Shown here: positions 1 to 8,418 of the stretch, one piece after another | Layout of the letters: every line of letters begins with the position of its first letter | Numbering within the stretch: the stretch's first letter is position 1 | Origin: Parietichytrium sp. I65-24A | Lineage: Eukaryota; Sar; Bigyra; Thraustochytrida; Thraustochytriidae | NCBI GenBank assembly: GCA_012862575.1 | Contig: BLSF01000007.1 | Location: 372,001-436,000, forward strand | Direction of reading: 5' to 3' | DNA: 64,000 nt | Position numbers and translations under genes: made by a program | Notes under the pieces: model-generated | Told to the model about the DNA's origin: nothing | Database searches by the model: none | What the model saw: the letters and a program-made list of their open reading frames with translations, nothing else

Positions 1-3000
1 GTGCCGACACCACCGGTTCCATTTTTGAAACGCAAGAGACATGTTTCGGCTTCTCCACTTTCTGAGGTAGGTACATAGGGAGCGTGACCGTGTTTTAGTC
101 TCAATGTCCACTTGTCTCCATCTGTTGAACGCTGCTCGAAGTGACAACAGTGCCCAGTTTCTAATCCAATGCGCGGCTCGCTTGTGATCAGAGCAGGTCT
201 TGCTCCAGGACTTCCACCGCCAAGTTGCCTGACGCAGTCGTCGCTCTTTCCATTTTGCAATTGTCATTCGAAGTCTTCTCATCACCAAATCCTCCCTAAT
301 AGTAGATTTCCATTTCGTAAAAGCCAAAGATAAAGACGAGTTGTGGAAACGGCGAATTACGTATGACATCGAATGTTTCAACTTGCTGTGATTCTGCTCC
401 AGGGACAAGGTTGCTGATCTTGAGAACATCTTCAGCGTGTACCACGCTCTAAATAGCCGGTGCTTCTGCTGCGCCTTCGTCGCTCGAATGTAGACTAAGC
501 GCAGCTTTGCCACTGCCGATTCGGTCAGCTTTCTCTCGCCCATAAGCTCTTTCCATCGGGTGAACCCAAGCGAAAGCAAACGATTCCCAAGACGCGCAAC
601 AGCATTTCTCATCAGAGTGGTGGAAAGCTTTGCTTGCGCACGGTTCTCTGCATCTTCGAACTTGGCTTGTGCTACAAATTCCTTCCATTTGTTAAATGCT
701 GCAGCGTAAACAGCACTGTCCCATTTCTTTACCATCCTGCACATCAATCTACGTACAGAAGCGGAAGTGTAGCGCCGAAAGTTTCGGAGCTTTTGGAACG
801 CTAGAAGCTTGCTTTGCCTCAGTTTCCGCAAACCTAGACCCCTCAACACACGTTCGCAACGATCCTTCCAGAGCGTCGCACGCGCCCATTTGTTGAATGC
901 GATACCGCAATCTGGTTGGCGGTGCTGCACCGCATGCAAGTTCTGTATACTCTTAACAAGCGCTCTGGTCTCTGCACTGCTCTTCCGCCAATGCTGAAAA
1001 GCAAATCGAAGTGCCTTGCAGCCCGCCGCCGTACTCAGCCTTTTTAAACATTGATTCCGCTGCTTAGAAACCATGGCTTCGTACTTCCAACTTGCCAACA
1101 CTCGTCCAAGTATGTTGCGCTTCTCCATTTTGTCTGTTAAACGAGTCAAGTCTAAGCTCTCCTTGAAGTATCTCGTGGCATGTTTCCATGAGAGAAAAGA
1201 GCTAAGCAAGGTAGTGTTCTTCAAACGCGCGCCAAGCCGGCGCAGCGACAAGCTCTGCCGCGTTTTAATGTCTGTGATCGCTTTCCATTTAAGAATTGCC
1301 GATTCAGCGTTTTGTTGCCAGGTCTTCGAGAGTAGGTGTTGGAAGACTTTCACCTGACGTTTGCGACTACTTGTGTACTGTCGCCAATGCTGAATAGCGC
1401 GGTGCAAAAGATAGACCCGGTTCTTACGCAAAAGCGAGGTAATCGATTTTCGCACTGTTTTGCGGACATGGCTTTTTCTCTTCCAATCGTTAAATGTCGC
1501 TCGAAGTCGGTCGTCTACACTCGCTGATATTCTGCATTCTACGAGAGCACGTCTCGCGGAGTGCTTGAAAGCCGACATCTTCCAGCGATAGAAGCATGTC
1601 CCAAGCACCCTTTGCTTCGTTGAGCTGTCGTTTGTCTGTGCAGCTTTTGCTTCCACAAACAGCGTTTTCCACGTCAGCCATGCATGGGCAACTTTCACCG
1701 TTTCTATGTTCTTAGCGAGGTTCAAAAGTGCGAAGCACAGTGCAAATCTCTTACCCTCCAAAGTGGAATGGACGGCAAGTCTCCAGCAGCGCCAAGAGTG
1801 CCGAAGGGTTCGTGTCTTGGACTGCCTACGAAAGAGCATAAATTCACGACGAAGCCTGATGGAAATCTGCCACTGTGTAAAGCACCTCGAGAGACTTTTC
1901 TTTTTGCTGAAGACGAGGGACTTTGACTCCAATTTGTGCAGCTTGGTTTTGCTTTTCAACCTGTGAAAGGCTTTCTCAACCACATGTCGCGTCTTGAACT
2001 GAGACATGTGATCGCGTTTGCGCTGCTTGTGGCAGTACATTTGCCAACTTTGAAAAGCAAGTCTTGCATTCATTCGAACGCGGGCCCGTAACACAACACC
2101 CAAGCAAATCCTAATCGCAGACTCTCGAGGCGTACTCTGACAATTTCTTCTCCAAGAACGGAGGGCATGCTTCACTTCAACACTCCGGCTTTGAAACCTC
2201 ATCGTGATGTGCATGAGTTGGAAGGCTTGTTTGAGCTGCTGCTTTACAATCTCACGACTATGAGCTGCAAGGCGAGAAATTGCGTTTTGCAACAAGCGCC
2301 GCTCGAGGAGTCTTGCCGCGATTCGAACAACAACATGGGCTAGCCGACTATTTTTGCGGGACGTCAAGACAACTTCTTCGGCTCTGTGGAGGTTCTGCAT
2401 AAGGTTCGTGCTAATCAAAGACAACTTTGCGTCCACTCTGTGGCGTTCCAGCGCCTTGAACGCCTTCGACAGATATCGGTGCCGTACGATGCAAAGTAAA
2501 GCCCTTAACCGTTTTGCACGAAATTCGTCCAAAGTTGACAAGAACGATTTGTTCAGGGCGAGGTACCGGCTGAGCAAATGCTTTGAGTACCTTGCGGAGG
2601 ATCGATAGTGAACTTGTACCCATTTGCGAAAAGCTTGCGATGTGGCACGAGACTTTCGTTTTCGTAAGAGCCTTTTCAATCTGCTCCTTTGAAGGCCGAA
2701 TTCGCGCCACGCCAGGAAGGCCTTGCGTTTGCATGACTGCTCGCCAATACGGTCACACGCCAAGCCCAAAGCTTCGATATTCACATTAGACTTGGATGAT
2801 CGCGAAATTGACGCCCAGCCGTAAAATGCCCGTTGCAAAAGCTTCTGCTTTCCAAAATGATCCAGCACTTGTTGCCACTCTCGGATCTCGTCAGGATGCG
2901 TCGGAGACTGGCGCAGGACGAGGCAAGTTCTCTTCATACGCGAGAGTGTAGCCCAGCTATGAAAGGTTTTGGCCAAGAGGTTGAGCCTCACTTTGGCCTG

Positions 3001-5859
3001 CATATAGTTCAGTTCCAAACCTAAACAGTGCTCTTCGAAAACACGTTCATCCACTCGACATTTCCAGCGTTCAAAGATTTTGCAAACGACCAAGCGCCGA
3101 TCATTATCAGTCTGGGAGCCGCACGACACCTTCTCTGTCTCATGTGTGTTTTCCTTCAACCGGGAAAAGGCTTTGCGAAGTACTGCGGTGGTTGCGGCAT
3201 TGGCTTGCAAACGGAGTAGGATGCCAAGGCGGTTCAAGCGTATAACTCGATCTTGATACGCTACCATTTTCCATTTTGCCATGCTTCGTCTGACAGCTGC
3301 TCTCTCTGACCGGTTATCAAATGCTTGTAGTACCTTCGACAGCAGTCTGCGGTCATTGCAAGCCCTCTTCAATTCGGACCAGTAAAACAACAGTTGACTC
3401 TTTTCATGACAAGCAACCATTGCCGTCGTCTCGGCATGCACATTCTTCCAAGCCACAAAGTGCTCGGATTTTATACTCCGCTCGTTCTTCCTTTTCCAAA
3501 AGACACTTACGCTGTCCAAGCATCTCGATCGCATTGTTCCGGCTTTCCACTTCATTACCGCTCTTTCGCACAGCGCTTGCTGCGCTCTATGGCTCACTCG
3601 ACTGATTCTGCTTGCTGCTGCTCGTTGTTTCAAGACTTGCTCGTTAAATGCCTTCCACTTTGCAAATCCTGCTTCCTTCACTCTTAAGATCGGAAACGAC
3701 CGAAATACCTTCCTAAGACGTTTCGCGGTTGATGTGTGCTCTTTCCACTGCCCAAAACACGCTTTCAAGCGACGACTGCTTTGACACCCTAGCCAGTCTT
3801 CAATCAGACCTTTCGCGTGGGAGTATTTCTTCCATCGCCAGAAAAAGTCTTTGACTCGTCCGCTCTCGGCTCGTTTGGAAGTGTTGGACATCTGCGCCAA
3901 CGCGGTGCGCACCCTGAGTAGCCATGTGCTCTGACCGACAGTAAACAGTTTCCAAGACAAGAAGGCGTTTTGCACAGCGAATTCGCAGCGAGCGTGCCAA
4001 GAGAGCAGCATGTGCCGGACACGCTGCTCTGCGCGCGAGTTCGTAGCCGAATGCCATGTTTTGAAGGCTCTTGCCAAGTCCCTGTGGCGCAGGTTTTTCA
4101 GAAATTTTGTTTTAAGCGCCAGCGCTCTTTCGCGCATACTCACTGCATTCGTGAGCTTGGTCCAGGCTGTGGCTAAATATCTCGTTTGATTGTGGAGGAG
4201 AATCTTTTGAAGTACTTGCTCTCGCCTTACGGCCGCGTTTGCGTGCCGCTTTATGCGATCAAATGCCTCCCTGACTTGTGACACCGAGTTTGCAATCAGC
4301 TTGGTGGTGCAAGAAGCCAATTGAGCAATCCTCGAGCGTTCCAAACACCGCTGAAAACGACCAAACGCCTGGGCAACAGTGCGGAGCCGCCAGCGTGCAA
4401 TGATCCTTGCCAGACTTGAGCGCTTGAGGCCCTCATTTTTTAAATGTCTTGAATACAACCTCAGCTTCGAAAAAGCGCTTTGTAAAGCAATAAAACGGAC
4501 TTGTTCTTCCCATCGTGAAAGCGACTTTTCCAATTTTTTTGAAGCCGCTGCTCGTCGGGCGTGTTGCTCGCAGCGAGATCTAAGGCTGACCCAAGCTTGT
4601 CGCTTTAATCGAAGCGCATAACCCTCGGAGATACAACGAAGCATTCTCGCTCCAAACGCCTTTAGACGCGTGTCTGCAGCGTTCAATTGTCTAAACGTCA
4701 AGAAGGTATCCCACACGCGACGTTTCTTCCTTTCAGCTGCTGATTGCAGGCAATTTATCAACATGCGCGCCGCAGCGATTTGAAGTCGCGCGTTCCTTTT
4801 CATGCCTTCACAATTTGATTTCCATTTCTCCCATGCTCTCCTACGCTGCCCTCCCTCATGCGATTCAAGTATGCGAATCAGCTTGCGCGCAGCGTTCTGG
4901 TGCACGATTTTAACCCTTCCACTCTCCTCAAGCTCTACCCAGGCGGCCTTCAAACTCCGGGTTTGGCACCTCTGTACGGTCCTGTACAACATCGTAAGCG
5001 CCAATTGCACCCTTCTCCGCAACCTGGCATGGTCCGCGATGCATTTCCAAGCCTCACTGAGCGCGCGTTTCTCGTATGTGCTCACAATTTCCCTCACCCG
5101 CCGAATTGCCACGCCGCGGATCTTCTGCTTAGCGTTGGTTGCGGCGCAGTGCATTCTCAGTCTTCCCCACGCCATCCTCTCGCTCCGAGTCTGGGCAGCC
5201 GCGACCGTACGGCAGAGCCTAGCTGCGGCCTGGCGCTTGAGCCCGCATCTTTCGCAGTGTTCTTTGAGCTTCTGCCATGCAATCTGCATTTCCCGAATCC
5301 CAGTCTTCGTCGCCGAGCGAGTAAGTAATCTGCCGAGCGATTGCTCCTTACTCTTGCACTCCAAGCAATGACTCTTGAGCCTGGCCCATGCACCTGCTTG
5401 CACATTTCTAGCTGCAGAGACCAACTTCAAGACCACCTTGACCCTCGCGAGTTCCTCGTTCTCCGCCGCCACCTTTAACGTTCTCCCTTGCCATCTCCCA
5501 AACGCAAGTGCAAGTTGTTGCCGCGCCGCACTCTTCTTTTCGTCACAAAAGTCGATGAAATTTTCATTCTTGTGCTCGACAGTGTCCTCGCCGAGGACGT
5601 CGTCATCGTTCGAGTCGCTGCTGAGGCCCAAGTCGCCGTCATCATCCGCAAAAACTTCACGCAAGGTCGCGCGGCATACGGCGCAGTGCAGCGCCCAATT
5701 GGCGTTGGGCGTGGCGCAAGCTCGGCATAGGCGCCACACGCTGTTGGCTAGAGGGTCCTCGGACCACGCCCCACAGGAGGTGTTCGCAGAGGCCGCCGGC
5801 GAATTTGGCCGTGACATACCCAGCGCGGACACCCCGTGCGCACCCTCCTCGAGCGGCAT
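1..5859 (-). CDS. Giant Sfi1-like centrin-binding-repeat protein (partial)
   Basis: The minus strand is open without a stop from here to base 1, so the C-terminus lies outside the window and about 1950 residues are visible. Two in-frame ATGs exist, at 5859 and 5817, below an in-frame TGA. The first ATG sits inside a TATATATATG run that may be a TATA box, so 5817 (better context) is a real alternative. Counting from 5817, an acidic N-terminal segment of about 100 residues holds one RanBP2-type zinc-finger pattern (W-x2-C-x2-C-x3-N-x6-C-x2-C, around residues 23-41). The rest is about 55 tandem repeats of roughly 33 residues, each centred on A-F-x-x-W-K or a variant (for example AAFNKWKEF, LAKTFHSWATL, LRAAFNRWRQV). 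This is the signature of Sfi1, whose repeats each bind one centrin along a long helix. Known Sfi1 proteins have about 20 repeats. The family call is firm; the role (centrosome, basal body or contractile fibre) is inferred. It is head-to-head with the actin-related gene. Confidence 0.88.
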   Translation of the reverse strand, partial: MPLEEGAHGVSALGMSRPNSPAASANTSCGAWSEDPLANSVWRLCRACATPNANWALHCAVCRATLREVFADDDGDLGLSSDSNDDDVLGEDTVEHKNENFIDFCDEKKSAARQQLALAFGRWQGRTLKVAAENEELARVKVVLKLVSAARNVQAGAWARLKSHCLECKSKEQSLGRLLTRSATKTGIREMQIAWQKLKEHCERCGLKRQAAARLCRTVAAAQTRSERMAWGRLRMHCAATNAKQKIRGVAIRRVREIVSTYEKRALSEAWKCIADHARLRRRVQLALTMLYRTVQRCQTRSLKAAWVELEESGRVKIVHQNAARKLIRILESHEGGQRRRAWEKWKSNCEGMKRNARLQIAAARMLINCLQSAAERKKRRVWDTFLTFRQLNAADTRLKAFGARMLRCISEGYALRLKRQAWVSLRSRCEQHARRAAASKKLEKSLSRWEEQVRFIALQSAFSKLRLYSRHLKNEGLKRSSLARIIARWRLRTVAQAFGRFQRCLERSRIAQLASCTTKLIANSVSQVREAFDRIKRHANAAVRREQVLQKILLHNQTRYLATAWTKLTNAVSMRERALALKTKFLKNLRHRDLARAFKTWHSATNSRAEQRVRHMLLSWHARCEFAVQNAFLSWKLFTVGQSTWLLRVRTALAQMSNTSKRAESGRVKDFFWRWKKYSHAKGLIEDWLGCQSSRRLKACFGQWKEHTSTAKRLRKVFRSFPILRVKEAGFAKWKAFNEQVLKQRAAASRISRVSHRAQQALCERAVMKWKAGTMRSRCLDSVSVFWKRKNERSIKSEHFVAWKNVHAETTAMVACHEKSQLLFYWSELKRACNDRRLLSKVLQAFDNRSERAAVRRSMAKWKMVAYQDRVIRLNRLGILLRLQANAATTAVLRKAFSRLKENTHETEKVSCGSQTDNDRRLVVCKIFERWKCRVDERVFEEHCLGLELNYMQAKVRLNLLAKTFHSWATLSRMKRTCLVLRQSPTHPDEIREWQQVLDHFGKQKLLQRAFYGWASISRSSKSNVNIEALGLACDRIGEQSCKRKAFLAWREFGLQRSRLKRLLRKRKSRATSQAFRKWVQVHYRSSARYSKHLLSRYLALNKSFLSTLDEFRAKRLRALLCIVRHRYLSKAFKALERHRVDAKLSLISTNLMQNLHRAEEVVLTSRKNSRLAHVVVRIAARLLERRLLQNAISRLAAHSREIVKQQLKQAFQLMHITMRFQSRSVEVKHALRSWRRNCQSTPRESAIRICLGVVLRARVRMNARLAFQSWQMYCHKQRKRDHMSQFKTRHVVEKAFHRLKSKTKLHKLESKSLVFSKKKSLSRCFTQWQISIRLRREFMLFRRQSKTRTLRHSWRCWRLAVHSTLEGKRFALCFALLNLAKNIETVKVAHAWLTWKTLFVEAKAAQTNDSSTKQRVLGTCFYRWKMSAFKHSARRALVECRISASVDDRLRATFNDWKRKSHVRKTVRKSITSLLRKNRVYLLHRAIQHWRQYTSSRKRQVKVFQHLLSKTWQQNAESAILKWKAITDIKTRQSLSLRRLGARLKNTTLLSSFLSWKHATRYFKESLDLTRLTDKMEKRNILGRVLASWKYEAMVSKQRNQCLKRLSTAAGCKALRFAFQHWRKSSAETRALVKSIQNLHAVQHRQPDCGIAFNKWARATLWKDRCERVLRGLGLRKLRQSKLLAFQKLRNFRRYTSASVRRLMCRMVKKWDSAVYAAAFNKWKEFVAQAKFEDAENRAQAKLSTTLMRNAVARLGNRLLSLGFTRWKELMGERKLTESAVAKLRLVYIRATKAQQKHRLFRAWYTLKMFSRSATLSLEQNHSKLKHSMSYVIRRFHNSSLSLAFTKWKSTIREDLVMRRLRMTIAKWKERRLRQATWRWKSWSKTCSDHKRAAHWIRNWALLSLRAAFNRWRQVDIETKTRSRSLCTYLRKWRSRNMSLAFQKWNRWCRH

Positions 5860-5880
5860 ATATATGTACACACACACTTT

Positions 5881-5904
5881 CACTCACTCACTCACTCACT
5901 CGCT
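5881..5904. repeat. CACT tetranucleotide microsatellite
   Basis: Five perfect CACT units are followed by a CGCT variant, about 20-60 nt upstream of the Sfi1-like start codon. On that gene's sense strand it reads as a purine-rich GAGT repeat. Confidence 0.9.
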
Positions 5905-6156
5905 CTCTTTCGAGGAATCGTTGCGCGAGTCTAGGGTGTTGCCGGCGGTGGGACTGCACTCTGTGCATCGCGAAATCGGTCCTCGGGCGCCTGGCAGAGA
6001 GCTGTTTTCTCTTCTTCCTCCTTCTTGCTCTCTCTTTCTCTTGCTCCAACCTTCTCTCCACTTGCAGAACTGTGGGACCAAAGAAAATGGAATTGAAAAA
6101 TTGAAGAGAGTGCCACTACACGCGCACTGGGAAATCAGGGCAAGGCAAAAGTCTGG

Positions 6157-6225
6157 AGAACCACAGAACCAGAGAACCACAGAACCAGAGAACCGAAGAA
6201 CCGAAGAACTGAAGAACCCTAAAAA
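6157..6225. repeat. Period-8 minisatellite (GAACCAGA/GAACCGAA variants)
   Basis: About eight copies of an 8-nt unit beginning GAACC, with the last three bases varying (ACA, AGA, GAA), end in GAACTGAA-GAACC. It lies upstream of the Arp gene in the shared promoter region. Confidence 0.85.
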
Positions 6226-6731
6226 TCAGGCCTTTTTACTGAACTGAATGAAACTCTGAAATGCTTTCCGTTCTCTCTTCGCTTGGATTGCTCTCTCTTT
6301 TCCTAATTTAGAAACGCAAACCACCAAAAAACAATTTTTTTTTTTTCTCCTAACCGCACTAGACTGCGGAACGCATCTGGGGAACGATTTTTTAACGGTT
6401 TCCGGTGTTTTGCGGTGTCGTGGCGTTTTGCGATGCAGTCTATAGTTGTCTGTATTACCTACTACTGCCGCGGTGCTTGTATGCGCTCGCGGTGAATGTG
6501 GTGCGCGCTATATCGCTATTGCGCGCTTCCAATTTTCTTCCAATTGCGTTGGAGTCGCTCTTTCTCGTGACCAAGTCCGAGACTGTGCGCCCTCGATTTG
6601 CGGAGGCGCAGTGCCTGCGTGCAGTAGTCCGTCGTTTAAAGCCGAGGCGGAGGAGCTTGGCACCTCTGTGGAGAAAAGAGCGACGGGTGGAGAAAAGTGC
6701 GACGGTGGAGAGGGCTTTGGACTCCTGTAGG

Positions 6732-7973
6732 ATGGAGTGCATTGTGATAGACAATGGGTCGTCGCTCACGAAAGTGGGATTCAGCGGAGAAGACTCGCCA
6801 GTGTCAGTGTTTCCGACAGTTGTGGGCAAGGAGATCGGAGCGAATCTGTCCGCGTTTGGGTCATTGGCGAGCATGCGAGTGAGGCCGGGCAAGAGGGGGT
6901 CGTCCGCACCGCTCGATGGAGAGAAGCCCAAACATTTTGGGAAGGAGGCGATCGCGAATGCAGACTCTTTGACCCTCGAAAAACCTATTAAGCGCGGCGC
7001 TGTGCAAGACTGGGACTCAATGAAAAGCCTGTGGGAGTACACGTTCGAGCAGGTTCTTCAGGTTGACCCCGAGAATTTTCCGGTGCTGTTGACTGACTCG
7101 CCTGTCAGCTCCAAAGCCGACCGTGAAAAGATGGCTCAAGCCATGTTCGAGGACTTTAATGTACCAGGGCTTTACATTGTGTCCGAGTCGGTACTGTCGC
7201 TCTTTTCTACTGGAAGAACGAGAGGGGTTGTTGTGGGAGCTGGAGGCGACATTACGTCTGTTGCGCCAGTCTTTGAAGGCTTCAGTCTTCCCCATGCTAT
7301 AAAGCACCTGGAGTATGCAGGAGAGGATTTGACGGACTATTTGCAGAAAACACTTGGTCAAAATTTGCCATATGGAAGGGACATAGTCGAGGATATCAAG
7401 GAGAGGATGTGCTCGGTTTCCAGGCACAAGGGTCAAGTTTTTGAGGCATCTGGGACTAGTGCTGCTACACTTACAAGAGCACAGTCTACGTCCAGCTCGG
7501 GCGATTTGCGGCGCGAAGACACCAAGATGTTTTCAGATAGTCAGCCGGCTCCATATGAGCTTCCTGACGGACAAATTATTGAAGTAAGCGTCGAGTCCCA
7601 ACACTCAGTCCCGGAACTGTTGTTCGACCCTGGCCGAATGGGACTCCACTTAGGAATGGGAATCGTCGAACTCACTGCACAAAGCATTCAGGCTTGCGAC
7701 AAAACCTTTCAGAAAGATCTCTATAGTTCAGTGGTCCTAGCGGGAGGCTCAACGATGTTCCCAGGCTTTGCAGCTCGATTAGAAGGTGAGCTTAAGGAGC
7801 ACGCAGGAGCCGCAAGCGCGAATATTCATGTCATCCCTGATTCCAAGCGGAAGAATGCCGCCTGGATCGGTGGCTCGATGCTCGCGTCCTTGGAAACCTT
7901 TCCCCAGATTCACATTTCAAAAGCCGAATGGGAAGAGAATGGGCCAAGAATAGTGCATCAAAAGTGCTTATAG
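6732..7973 (+). CDS. Divergent actin-related protein (predicted ATPase-defective)
   Basis: The 413-residue actin-fold protein compares with about 375 for actin. It opens with MECIVIDNGSSLTKVGFSG (phosphate-1 loop), has HFGKEA, the sheet segment GFSLPHAI, the adenosine motif LAGGSTMFPGF (336-346) and an actin-like C-terminus IVHQKCL. The start is set by alignment to actin's N-terminus; the frame is open upstream but the extension is unlike any Arp. Aligned to actin, the catalytic site is dismantled: Gln137 is Glu152, the phosphate-2 loop DSGDG reads GAGGD so Asp154 is Gly169, and His161 is Ser176. There are extra segments near 37-66 and a Ser/Thr-rich insert near 237-270. It is not conventional actin and does not match Arp1, Arp2 or Arp3 by eye. 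Nucleotide binding may persist without hydrolysis (inference). Head-to-head with the Sfi1-like gene. Confidence 0.9.
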   Translation: MECIVIDNGSSLTKVGFSGEDSPVSVFPTVVGKEIGANLSAFGSLASMRVRPGKRGSSAPLDGEKPKHFGKEAIANADSLTLEKPIKRGAVQDWDSMKSLWEYTFEQVLQVDPENFPVLLTDSPVSSKADREKMAQAMFEDFNVPGLYIVSESVLSLFSTGRTRGVVVGAGGDITSVAPVFEGFSLPHAIKHLEYAGEDLTDYLQKTLGQNLPYGRDIVEDIKERMCSVSRHKGQVFEASGTSAATLTRAQSTSSSGDLRREDTKMFSDSQPAPYELPDGQIIEVSVESQHSVPELLFDPGRMGLHLGMGIVELTAQSIQACDKTFQKDLYSSVVLAGGSTMFPGFAARLEGELKEHAGAASANIHVIPDSKRKNAAWIGGSMLASLETFPQIHISKAEWEENGPRIVHQKCL

Positions 7974-8418
7974 AGAAGTTCATGTTCTGGTGGACGGTGG
8001 ATCAGAGAAACTGGCGAGACGACCTTTGTACTCCTTTTTAATTGTATAAGGGACCAGAGTAATGCGTCACAGTCAGGGATTAAACAAGGTTTGCGATTCG
8101 GGTTATCTCGCAAAAGTCTAGTGAAGTGCAAGACAGGTGTTTCAATAGTGGGGAGGAAGCACCAACATGTTTGTGTCCTGTGTGTCTTCAAGAACTTGAG
8201 GGAGAAATCTCTCCGTGTAAATTTGTCTTTTAATGGCTGCCATCACGCGAATTCCGAAGACGGACTCCACCAATTCCTAAGTTTGTTGTTTTAAAAGAAT
8301 TCGGAACGGATAATGGCACATCAAATTTCGCTCCTAGTCGTGAGAGAAAACGTTACCCGGTAGAATATATTTTAACGTTATTTTTTAAAGTAAAGATGAT
8401 ACTAGGGTACATAATCAG
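7974..8418. other. Convergent 3' intergenic region
   Basis: These 445 nt separate the stop codons of the Arp and GPCR genes. The sequence is AT-rich near 8360-8400. I see no gene or repeat; it probably holds both 3' UTRs. Confidence 0.5.

Larger units (their letters stand above)
5860..6731. promoter_or_regulatory. Divergent promoter region between Sfi1-like and Arp genes
   Basis: This gap of about 0.87 kb separates two head-to-head start codons. It holds a CACT microsatellite (5881-5904, reading GAGT on the Sfi1-like sense strand), a CT-rich stretch near 6010-6045, a period-8 GAACC array (6157-6225) and a T-run near 6340. A reading frame open from 6405 joins the Arp ORF upstream of its ATG, but its residues look non-coding. 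No other gene is visible. Confidence 0.5.

Noticed and set aside
4802-6247. Plus-strand frames of 189 and 290 residues
   Set aside because: They are antisense to the Sfi1-like gene and its promoter, with no domain and a repeat-derived C-terminus.
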